DNA of 64,000 bases from NCBI RefSeq assembly GCF_009389715.1, contig NC_052407.1, positions 3,249,034 to 3,313,033 on the forward strand, read 5' to 3'. The notes under the pieces are model-generated. The model saw nothing but the letters and a program-made list of their open reading frames with translations, did no database searches and was not told where the DNA came from. The position numbers and the translations under genes are program-made. This document shows, piece after piece, positions 23,276-32,805 of this stretch. Each line of letters starts with the position of its first letter. Position 1 is the first letter of the stretch. The DNA is from Phoenix dactylifera. Lineage: Eukaryota; Streptophyta; Magnoliopsida; Arecales; Arecaceae.

Positions 23276-24711
23276 TTTGTATGCGCATAACTGGTTAGCA
23301 TTCAGGTTTTCAGGTATGGTTTACCTAAACCCAAATCTAATCCAATAAGACTTCGGGTCTATTTTTGAAAACAAATCTAACTTAATAGCTTTTCGTATTA
23401 ATTTTTCTACCCAAGCCAAATGTTTCATGTTAGGTTCTGATTGGTTTAATGGGTTTTGTCCTCCATTGACACTCCTATATAGTGGATGTAATTAGATATG
23501 TTGATCGATTAATAGAAACAACAAATATATGAGATTAATAGGGTAGGAAATCACTATCATCACCAAGATACTGTATTAGTGACAGAACCCTGTTTTTCGT
23601 GAATGTGTACATTTCATACCCATTTTGCAATCACATTTATATACATCCTCATAGGAACAGGTGCCTGTAAACAAATGTATGGATTTCAAGATCTGAAAAG
23701 GGATCTGAGAGCTCACTTGTTTTTCTATGGGTGAGGCAGATGGATCATTGGAATCATGGGAAAGGTTGAGAAATGTCCTAAAACATATCTTGTTCTCGTG
23801 CATTTAAAAATCAATCATGTGAACAACTCAATAAAGTTAAATGATGTTTTAGGAATGATTGATGTACCCGCTCACCCCCAGGGTCCACCATTAGATCATG
23901 CAATGAAATCTATGAAATTCATGCAGACCGATGAATAAAAAAGTTTGGAGTGCTTTGGGATCTATATGGGATACGATCCAATGGTCAAGTTGTGAAAAAG
24001 GATCAATAAGTCTTTGGTGCGAAAGATACATCCCAACTCCACCAAAAATGCCCTAACCCTACTCATGATCAAATCCAAATAGCTACTATAGCCCACAACA
24101 ACACACTTGATTCACAATTGCATTAAAACTACCCATATGTCAATCCTGTCACCTCCAAAGCCGTTGCGGCATCTCTTAACTGGTCTATTAGCTTTGTTTC
24201 TTAAATAAATAACCTCGATAATTACCTTTTATTTCTATGCCTTGCCAAGTTCCTTGCCCCGCCTTGCCATAATTTGGATATCAAGAGGTATAAACAGTAA
24301 TTAAAAATAAATTTTATAACTCTACAGCATTAATCAACTATTATATTACGTTTTTCTCTATTAATCAACTATTGCATTACTATTATATAGCCATAATTCG
24401 GACCAAATCTAACTGGACCCAGGAAGAATCAGGTCATGAGTGATGGTGATCCATTGGCTGGCCTACAAACAATCTCTCTCAGAAGCACAGATGTTCTTGG
24501 CCTAGATCAAATTAGTCCAGGTCCCAAAAGTAGTCTCATGAAAGTTTGTTCATATATACATAACCAGGCGGTTACTTGTCCTTCCTAAAGAAGTGCTACG
24601 TGATTCCAACTCCCACTTGCCACTTCCTTGAAGTCCAAACTTCCTTCTTCCCCCTCCCTTTCATTGTTAACCAACCCCATCAGCAATTGAAGCCAACATC
24701 CTTGTATACAA

Positions 24712-25266
24712 ATGAAACGAAGATCAATGAAAGCCAGGCCCATCCTTCTGCTTCAAATGGCTGTCATAGCTGCTTTCTTCGCTGCATCTTTGCTCGCCAC
24801 TGACCACATTGTAGGGGACTCCATATGGACGATCCCTCCGAGCAATGATTTCTATAGCAACTGGTCTCAGAACAAATCTTTCAATGTTGGTGACTCACTA
24901 GGTAAAAATGCCTATAACCTAGTATTTTTTTTTATTTCCAACAGAACTCACAGGTTTATATTACACTCTTTAGAATCATGATATTGTTGTGCTGTTGCTT
25001 GTGCTCTTCAAGTTTTTAGGTTCGAGATGGGACTCTACAATGTGGTGCAGGTTTCTAAGAGGGAGTTTGATAGCTGCAGTGCTGAGAACCCCTTCCGAAC
25101 GATTCTTACAGGGCCAGTGACCATCGATCTCAAAGAAGAAGGCATCTTATACTTCATTTGTAGCTTTGGAAACTATTGTCTTCTAGGCCAAAAGCTCTTT
25201 GTCTCTGTCCAGAGGCCACCACCACCACCACCACCGGCCAAGTCTTCTTCACCTACTAGCTCTTAG
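24712..25266 (+). CDS. Phytocyanin (stellacyanin/early-nodulin-like) lacking both copper His ligands
   Basis: Two exons, 24712-24901 and 25013-25266, joined across a 111-bp intron with GT/AG sites in phase, encode 147 residues. A signal peptide (about 1-29) is followed by a phytocyanin domain starting HIVGDSIWTIPP and running through FYSNWSQNKSFNVGDSL, SKREFDSCSAENPF and ILTGPVTIDL to YFICSFGNYCLLGQKL. Phytocyanins are secreted blue-copper or copper-less proteins of the cell surface. Aligned with stellacyanins, Cys113 and axial Gln123 remain and the disulphide pair Cys85-Cys119 is kept, but both copper histidines are tyrosine (Tyr72 in GLYNV, Tyr118 in GNYC). It therefore probably does not bind copper in the usual way. 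A short proline-rich tail ends it, with no clear GPI signal. A second in-frame ATG at 24727 is an equally possible start. Confidence 0.88.
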
Positions 25267-25964
25267 TTGCTGCGCCAGCACTTTAAAATTTCAAACTTTA
25301 TAGTTGGATCCGAGCAGATTAGCCTGCTTCTGTATGCGGGTTTACTTGTTCCATAGATGGATTGAGTGTACAAGTAAATTTATGTTAACTTACATCATTG
25401 CAATAATCTTTCTGATTTCAAATATTTGTTCTTCCTGGTGTTGGGCACAAGGTTTATTAAAGTAATAAAAACACTTCATAGATAGTTGTAATCCTAACAA
25501 TTAATTTTTTAGTAATATATTTATTTTAGTGATATGTTCTCATATAATCATTTACTTGAAAGGAGAATATGTTGGGTTTATTTACTTAAAAAGGAGAGTG
25601 TTTATATATATTTATAGTGGCAATCGGAGATCGATGGTTGGTTCGCAAGATATGACTCTTGAATGTTGAGGTTTAAAAGTTCGAGCAAATCTGAAAAATC
25701 CGGTAAGATTCAGAAAGAAGCTTCATTGTTAAATGCTACAAAAAAATTAATGAGATGAGATGTAAATTTATTGAATTGCGTCTTTCTAAAAAATTTAATT
25801 ATGATATTAGCATATTAACATGATCATATGTATAATGCCTCCTAACATGTATTATGTAAAACATAACACAATGTAATTTTAGATTTTATAGGGCTCATTT
25901 TGTATGTTGCCATGTCTAGTAGTGAGATCAGGGTATTATTACGTGAGAAATAAATTATTACCAG
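25267..25964. other. intergenic
   Basis: 3' flank of the phytocyanin gene, then AT-rich sequence with no recognisable feature. Confidence 0.5.
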
Positions 25965-25969
25965 GTTAC

Positions 25970-26367
25970 TGTGAGGACCCATGCGAGCGTGTGTTTAGTT
26001 CCGCATCGGTTATTCACTGGGTAGATCTCGGGTACTTATACAGAATTAAGGAACCTAAATAATACCTTCCGGCTAGCCATTTTGGGTGAGGCTCTGAGTT
26101 GTTACAAATGGTATCAGAGCGGATCCGGTCTATAATCTATGTGAACTAGGGGACATTGCAGTACGGATCCATTGGGGCTAACCATAAGCCAATCGTGGTG
26201 TTTGTGATTAGATTTAAATGAATTTGAACTCCTTAGCCTGACGAGGACGTCAGAGCTTGAACGGGGGGAGTATGTGAGGACCCATGCGGACGTGTGTTTA
26301 GTCCCACATCGGTTATTCGCTAATACCTTCCGGCTAGCCATTTTGAATGAGGTTCTGAGTTGTTATA
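25970..26367 (+). mobile_element. TRIM retrotransposon, copy 2
   Basis: Same family as the element at 1295-1733. The left LTR is 25970-26106 (137 bp, TGTGAGGACCC...GTTGTTACA), the primer-binding site TGGTATCAGAGC is at 26109-26120, the purine tract gaacggggggagta is at 26259-26272, and the right LTR is 26273-26367. The right LTR is only 95 bp because about 42 bp after ggttattcgct are missing, and its last bases are GTTATA instead of GTTACA. A perfect 5-bp target duplication, gttac, flanks the element (25965-25969 and 26368-26372). It has no coding capacity. Confidence 0.95.
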
Positions 26368-26372
26368 GTTAC

Positions 26373-26874
26373 AATATGAAGTATTACATTATATACACAC
26401 ACATTATGCTCATGAGAGAGGAAAATTTAGCTAGGTCCTATTATAATAGAAGATGAATTATGTGAACCTCTGTTTCCATTGCAATACAACTTGAACTATT
26501 ATGGTCCCAAGGAAAACTTTACCAAGCCTGCCAACAGTAGTTTGATAGTTCATGTAAATATACGTGGTTTGCGTGAATGATATAGGGGAAGACTATATGC
26601 TCTTATATAAGATAGCAATATAATAATTGTACTTTTTCTCATTATGTTTTTGTGCATGTAATATATAATACATAGAAAGCAATGACCAACCCGATAAAGA
26701 AAGGGGTTCGTAGAGAAATATTGACTATCCAACTAGGTAGACTAATTTATATCAACCACATTAGGTGCGTATGTAGTATATATGTCATATTTAGGGGTTA
26801 CCATTTGACTATTTATGCCATGCCCCAAACCCGACACTCGAGTCCGGCCATGTGACACGGCTGCGTACTCCCTA
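26373..26874. other. intergenic
   Basis: AT-rich sequence between the TRIM and the CACTA element, with no recognised feature. Confidence 0.5.
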
Positions 26875-28443
26875 CACTACAAAAAAAATTGTCTTTTTCG
26901 GTGCTTTTTAAAACCTATACCGACGCTTATAAGCGTCCGTAATTTTGGCACCGGTGCTTTTTAAAGTATCGCAAAAGCGTCGGCATTTAAAGAGTGAAAT
27001 TTTTTTTTGCCTGTGCTTTTTAAAAGCGTCGGCAATAATGGGAGCTTTGCCGATACTTTAAAGCATCGGCAATACTTATTCTAACGACACTTTAAAGCGT
27101 TGTTAGAGTTATTTTTAAAAAAAAATTATTTAAAAAACCTAATTTTTTTTTTGAGGGCAAAAAAAGAAATTGGATCAATGGTTCGTTTACAAATGCCCGA
27201 TGTTTCTTTTACAAATTATAATTTATATGATATTTTCTTACAAATTACAATTGGAAAGACCAATCAATGGTTCTCTCAAATCCCGTTTTCATCTCCTTCG
27301 CATCAGTTGAATACCATGTGGAGGGGGGGGAGACTCTTGATAGTAAAAATTAAGAGGAAAGCAAGAAACGAGAGAAAGATAATAGGATTAGAGATGAACA
27401 TATATTTTTTATCAAAATGGATAAGATTGGAGATGAATGCCACAAAAATACAAAAAATAGTAAAAAGAATAATAAAAAAACATACAAGTGGGCAAACAAC
27501 CCACTTCGGACAAGCTTCTAGAGCTTTTTTCTAGCTTTTGGAGCTTCTTTCCTGTGAGGGGTTTGGCGATGGGGACTCCGCCTAACGCCTCCACCCTGGC
27601 GCCCTCTAACTCGGACTGCAACGACATCCTCCAGCGTGGGCAGCAGCTCCGCCCCTTTGTCCAATATCCCAACGAGCAAGCCTGGGCCTTCAACGCCACC
27701 GCCACCATCCTCAACTCCGATACCGCCGACCTCGACGCTTGGGAGCTCCACATCGGCTTCTGCCATCGAGAAATCCGCGTCTCCGCCTCACCCAACATCC
27801 TCACCCATGGCTCCCCCTTCCCCTACTCCACCCCCAACGACACTGCCACCTCCTTCTCCAGTTTTCCCAACCCCAACCTCAAGTACCCCATCGAGGTCGC
27901 CGGCGACCCCCCTTCGGCTCCCCTCCCTCTCTCTCTCTATGATCGTGGCTAGGGTTTCTTGGTTAGGAGATCGGCATTGTATAAGGCGGTTGTGGACCAT
28001 GGGGTAGTGCGGGGGAGTGGGTTGGTGTCTGAGGACATTTTTAAGCATCGTCTGGCCCAAGTGGGGAGATGGTTGGCGTCCAACGACACTTTTAAGTGTC
28101 ATCTGGCCCAAGTGGTGTCCAACGATGTTTATAAGCGTCGTTTTAGATTAGTGTTTGAGAAGGTTTAAGGAGAAAGTTAGTGTTAAGTGGGGCATTTAGT
28201 GAGTAGGACTCTGACAATGCTTTTAAGCATTGTCTGCTCTTTTTCCTCTTTAGCCTCCGACGATACTTAGAAGCGTCGTCTTATAATTTGGTTTCCAATG
28301 ACGTTTTTAAGCATCATCTTAGTTTCGTCTTTATCGATGCTACTAAAAAACGCTGGCAAATTTTGGTGCGCTCACCAAATTGTCGACGCTTCTTTTTTGC
28401 GTCGGCACATAAGAGTCAAAAAAATTCTATTTTTGTTGTAGTG
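26875..28443 (+). mobile_element. non-autonomous CACTA transposon carrying a COBRA-like gene fragment
   Basis: A complete 1569-bp element. The left end is CACTACAAAAAAAATTGTC and the complement of the right end is CACTACAACAAAAATAGAAT, a typical CACTA terminal inverted repeat. It is flanked by the 3-bp target duplication cta (26872-26874 and 28444-28446). Both subterminal regions are packed with short repeats around aagcgtcggca and tttaaagcgtc in both orientations, the usual transposase-binding layout. The right side also has longer units of the form ccaacgacacttttaagtgt. No transposase is encoded, so it would depend on a partner. The centre (27.53-27.95 kb) is a GC-rich segment of different origin that encodes a COBRA-like fragment. 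Confidence 0.93.
27488..27952 (+). pseudogene. captured COBRA-like (COBL7/10-type) gene fragment inside the CACTA element
   Basis: The open frame runs from 27488, or more likely from the ATG at 27569, to a stop at 27950-27952. From about residue Cys at 27617 it follows the COBRA-like pattern: a proline- and asparagine-containing start, WAFNATATILNSDTADLDAW, ELHIGFCHREIRVSASPNIL, and a segment ending NLKYPIEVAGD. In COBL7/8/10-type proteins the matching blocks read 'Y-FE(S/T)TATVLNNG---L-SW', 'VFVGF-HRELLVSAS-AVL' and 'LK-AIETAGD'. COBRA-like proteins are secreted, usually GPI-anchored proteins of cellulose deposition and pollen-tube growth. Only about 100 residues are present; there is no signal peptide, cysteine-rich CCVS motif or GPI tail. 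The frame is intact and GC-rich, unlike the AT-rich repeats around it. Confidence 0.8.
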
Positions 28444-28446
28444 CTA

Positions 28447-29400
28447 GAGTAGGGCCCCAGAGAATATGCTAAGCTTGAAAAATCTATTACAATCTCAATA
28501 TTTGTGAAGAAAAATGATCTCATTTCATAACAAGTAACAAACTTATACATAATTAAATTCATTCATACAATTGGTAACAATGATGCTCCATCTATTCATC
28601 CCTTTTAAAATGAGGAAGGTCCGATGAAGGGATGAAAGGACCAACACCAGTGGCGACAATAAGAAGGGACGATCCGAAGATGGGAGAGGGAAAGGACTTC
28701 AGAGATGAACCACTAACCCACTCTCAACCTCTCCCCTAGACGACTAGCCACAGAAGGCCTAAAATGGAGACGACGCGCAAGTCACCAGCATTATATAGAG
28801 CCTCGGGCGACCAAGATTGACATGACTGTTAGGATTCTCGATTCAATCTCCATCACATGTTGACCAGGCATTCAATCCTGAACTGTCACTCAGGTCGCTA
28901 CAAGCAAAGCATACATTCATCGCCTAGAAATTCTGCCTCTAATGATACTGCTTTGGGAAGGGCAGACACCAGCATGCAATTATAAATGCAGTCAATCTCT
29001 AGAAGATTTTTGAAGATGAAAAGAGAATCTCGGTTGATTGGCTTCATGGCTCACCTTGGCTAGTCGGCTTGATCAGCAAAAAATTACTTTCTTCTCCCGA
29101 GCCGATCAAATCAACTCGGCCTCAAAATTTGGCGGCAAGTGATATGCCTCAGAATCGACCATAGCTGATGTGGCAAATTGACCAATAAAAGCTCGCCACA
29201 TAGCCGCAGACTGACTACTCAAAGCTCGCTATTTGGCCGACCCAAAAGGCACGGGAAGAGTCCTTCTTGACTTGGATAGTAAACAAGCCGAGCACTCCAG
29301 CAACCCAGTCAGTTCGGTGCCTTGGTCAAGCCGGTTCCCAATGGCAATAGTACCTTTCCACTATTCCACCAGCATTAACCTTCACTGCGTATATGCATTC
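28447..29400. other. intergenic, retroelement-like sequence
   Basis: From about 29.0 kb the sequence has the base composition and phrases (ctcggcctcaaaatttggcgg, aagccgagcactccagcaac) seen in the LTR fragments at 1-726 and 31.25-31.86 kb, so it is probably another piece of that retroelement group. No boundary could be set and the frame at 29233-29529 is not a gene. Confidence 0.35.
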
Positions 29401-29408
29401 GCAATCAA

Positions 29409-29530
29409 CTACATCCTTTCCAAAAATAGATCAACAAGCTCCCAAATGTTGTTCCTTCTGAAAGCTTCTGTATATCTCGTCTTCATAGCCCACTTCCATT
29501 GTGGTTGTGAGAGTACCACAAAAGAATAAT
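29409..29530 (-). pseudogene. Ty1/copia reverse-transcriptase N-terminal scrap
   Basis: The minus-strand reading PQWKWAMKTRYTEAFRRNNI followed by WELVDL matches the start of the copia reverse transcriptase domain ('P-W--AM--E--AL--N-TWELVDLP'). A stop at 29409-29411 and unrelated sequence on both sides show it is only a fragment. Confidence 0.65.
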
Positions 29531-29639
29531 GGGCCCCTTTATGCAAGATCAATAAAAAAGGAAGGTCCCACAGGAGTTTGATACAGCATGATAGGAAAGA
29601 CTTTTTTTTTTTTTTGTTCAAATCGGCAACTTACACAAC

Positions 29640-30100
29640 CCTAGAATAGACACACCGATCAACATCAAAATATATCCTTTAATCTCTAGGGTAATAATGC
29701 TGCCATTTCCAATAGCACTGCTCTACAATGATTAGCCATATATGATGCCATCCAATCGGTTGCACAATTGCCCTGCCTATAGGTATGATGCATGAGTTAC
29801 AACTCAAAATAAGTCTTTCTGTATCGGCCAACAAGGGGGGTAGGTATCCTGGTGCTCAATCCTTGCCATAGTCCATGAAATTACTATTCTGGAGTCATCT
29901 TCCAGAACAATGCAATCAGCCCTAGAACGAGAATGGCATGCATCTGTCCCTCCCATGCAGCTCTCAATTTGGCGAGCTACCTTTGTCCAAGAGTGGACAA
30001 GTAGTGCAATTTGCAAATCAAGGAGGATTGGTAATGACTTAAGAGCTATTGGAACATCAGGAGCCAAAGTAGGGTAGCTACCTTTGTCCAAGCATGGACA
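29640..30100 (-). pseudogene. LINE-type RNase H domain remnant
   Basis: On the minus strand, across at least one frameshift, the segments read CIVLEDDSRIVISW, then RIEHQDTYPPLLADTERLIL, then (in a different frame) GNCATDWMASYMANHC. This matches the RNase H-like (RVT_3) domain of plant non-LTR retrotransposons, which has 'LEGDS-TVI-W', 'HP-L-DI--L', and 'REAN--ADWLASF-ANH'. Near 29970-30000 and 30075-30110 the motif agctacctttgtccaagagt is repeated, so the segment has also suffered a local duplication. Confidence 0.6.
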
Positions 30101-30231
30101 GGTAGAGCTATTTCCTAGCCCAAGAACGTGCTCCTCACAGGTGCTTTCCCTGACAAAAGGTAGGGCAGCGCATGTGCCCCCAGTGTCCTACCTGGGCAAA
30201 GATTGATAGGACCATGAATTGATGTAGATAG

Positions 30232-30663
30232 TAGGGCTGCAAAATGAGTCGGGACAACCCATGACCCGACCCGACCCGACCCGACCCACATAAGACCCGA
30301 CCCGATCCAAATTTTAGGACCTGCGGGACCGAGTTGGGTCCTAAATTTGGACCCATTCTATTTTTCGAGTCGGGTTGGGTCAGGTCCACCTAATTTGACC
30401 CAGACTCGGACCCGACCCGACCTATTTTTTTTGGATCAATTTTTTACTATTATAGTGGAACTTTGAATATAAAAATACATAGATCCGGATCCGATCTAAC
30501 CCGAATGACCTATCAGGTCAAAATTTGTAGGCATGGACAGGACCCGACCCAACCCGATTTTCAACCGGGTCGAGTCTGGGTTCAAAATTTGGATTTGAAC
30601 AAAAAACCGAGTTGGATCAGGGTCACTCAGGACCCGACTCAACCCGACCTATTTGCAGCCCTA
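30232..30663. mobile_element. hAT-type MITE with 8-bp TSD
   Basis: A 432-bp element. The left end is TAGGGCTGCAAAATGAGTCG and the complement of the right end is TAGGGCTGCAAATAGGTCGG. A perfect target duplication gtagatag flanks it (30224-30231 and 30664-30671). Subterminal gacccgacccgacccgaccc repeats are near the left end and related gggtc/gaccc motifs occur throughout. It belongs with the elements at 6049 and 18120. Confidence 0.95.
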
Positions 30664-30671
30664 GTAGATAG

Positions 30672-31249
30672 TTGATTAGGAGCAGTATTGTCAATCAATA
30701 CAAATTTCAGCCCATCGGCTTTCTTGGATTCATTAACCTTGTTATATTAATTGGCCAGTCTTGGTAATTTGACCTTTCTTGACCAATTCAAACAGTGCTT
30801 CTTATGCACCCTCCTCTTTGGTTGTTTAGCTTTTCCAAATCAATTTGATCAATGCCCATTAAGTATTTTTATCTTTAGTTCATCAGCCTTTTAAAGCTGA
30901 TTCATATGCTGCCTCCCCCGTAATTTTACCATAGATTGACCGACCTCTTTAAGCCAATTCCCATGTTGCCCCCTGGAAGCTTTCATCATGATGAATGATG
31001 TATCTTTTTGTAATGAAATCTGAAAACAATGATCACACAATGCCCTGGTAGGTATGCCAAAATAGTTTCATTAGAAAACAATTTGACTTGATCGATGTCG
31101 AGCAAGCCATGATTGTTGTGAGAAATAGACTGCTCTTTTTCATGTCTTGACACTAGGGACTTAAAATCCACTGTTTGATCTAAAAATTGCTTTATCGAAT
31201 TGGACAATTCATCTAATAGGGGAAAAAATGGATCACCCAATGCATATGG
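30672..31249. other. intergenic, unrecognised
   Basis: Moderate GC with no recognisable domain. The minus-strand frame at 30986-31240 has no family resemblance that I can name. Probably retroelement-derived because it abuts the LTR at 31250. Confidence 0.3.
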
Positions 31250-31858
31250 TTAAAGCACCCGAATCCGACAATAAGCCTAGTCTCGGCGAATGTGATCTCG
31301 GCGAGCATGATCTCGGTAAGCGTGGTCTCGGCTAAGCAAAGCTGGATTAACTTCGAAGCCAAGAAAAATTCAGTCAGAAGCTGAGACCGACTCCAACTCC
31401 ACCGAAAATCAAGCCGAACTCTAAATCGGACATAAAGAAGAGGTCACCAAATCCTCCATTTTCGGGATCAAATTTCGCAGTCTCCACCACAACAGCTGTC
31501 AAACCTGAATCCTTGCAATCTCAACCGATTGCCAGCTAGCCTGAATTTTCGTGCTATCTAAGGTAATCTATTTAACCCAAGATTTGCACAATCACATCCG
31601 ATTGCGAATAACCGCCACACCCCCTCCTATAAAGACGGGAGAACTTCAGGGAGAGAGAGGACTTTCTCCTCCACTACAAAAAGATTTCTCCATTAGAATA
31701 TCTTTAAATCCTCTCTAACTTAAGCATCAGAGGGCTTTCGCCGAATCCCCCGGTCTGGGCTTCTTGCAGGTCTGCTGGAGACAGCTATCCGCCACCGCCT
31801 GCGGCAGAAGCTCCTCCTCCTGGTTCGCGATCACCCCCGAGTCCAATTTCCAGCAACA
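31250..31858 (+). mobile_element. solo or isolated LTR, same group as 1-726
   Basis: Features are repeated 'tctcggcgaatgtgatctcggcg' phrases at the left, a TATA box (tataaagacggga near 31628), a CT-rich leader, acttaagcatcagagggc near 31719 followed by ttcgccgaatcccccgg, and an end in cagcaaca at 31858. No primer-binding site follows. The left border is approximate. Confidence 0.6.
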
Positions 31859-32805
31859 ACATCATTCATGAAATCATATGATTTGGTATCTCCTTTCATT
31901 TGAAGCATGCCATGTCTTTATGTTCTTCTAACTTCATCTAATGCATCACACGCACAAAAAAAAAGGAGTTCTCATAGCAAGTATCATGCTTTATATCATG
32001 CCATTCATATATCATAATAGGATTAAAAGGATAGCAGATGCTTTATTATAGTTGGTCAAAAATTAATTGAATTTAAATATAAACATAAGTTACTAATACC
32101 AACAAATCAGTATCACAAGATTTAGATCTTGTAAGACTTGACTCGAAATTAATCTTAGAATCGGAGATCAAATTCAAACCGAACTAATGTAGTGTTATAG
32201 TCTTTAGGAGTTTGTACCAAGGATCAGGATTCACATTCTCCCTCACATTGATTTATAATAGGACTTCTATTAATTTGAAAAAAATAAAGAATATCATATG
32301 CATTTCGTTCATAACTAAAATCAAATCGAAATGGATTGAAATAGAAATCAGAATGATCATATTAGCTAATATTCTCGGATCGTAACTAAAATAAAAATTA
32401 AAATTTGAATAGGAATTGGATAAGGGCATCTTTAGTTTTCTCTGAATGAAAATAGAAATATTTTTATTGTCCAGCTCCTCCCAACCAAATGTACCATCAA
32501 GCTGAAGCCAGCTCAATTAGCTTAGACCTACTTTGTCTGAGTTTTCATGTCAGCCAATTGACAGCGCAAGCCATTAGATACGGTGAGGTTTTAACCCATC
32601 TTAGGCGCAGGATTCAGCTTTCGCATCTAATAACGGACTTTCTCTCACCTCATCTCCCAAAACAGGTAAGGAAATATCTAAATATATCCTCTTGCAATAA
32701 ATTTGCCGTATCCGAACTAAGCCCTGAGCTCCATCTTTATCTTCTGTCAAATCCCTAGAAATTCCTCTCTCACCGTGCTACGGATCGATCTGCGAAGAAG
32801 AAACA
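31859..32805. other. intergenic and promoter of the ML gene
   Basis: AT-rich until about 32450, then mixed. The last 100 bases before 32806 include ctcaccgtgctacggatcga, a probable short 5' leader. No other feature recognised. Confidence 0.4.

Larger units (their letters stand above)
20330..24711. other. intergenic, degraded repeats and microsatellites
   Basis: No gene is supported. From 20.33 to 21.4 kb the base composition still resembles the retroelement. From 21.4 kb on it is AT-rich. It holds a 124-bp tandem pair (22086-22325), a short duplicated motif (about 22788-22869) and TA/CA/GTAT microsatellites (about 22870-22975 and 23150-23275). Confidence 0.5.

Noticed and set aside
27412-27804. 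130-codon minus-strand frame and overlapping frames in the CACTA core
   Set aside because: Shadows of the GC-rich COBRA-like fragment, which is the only frame with protein-family resemblance.
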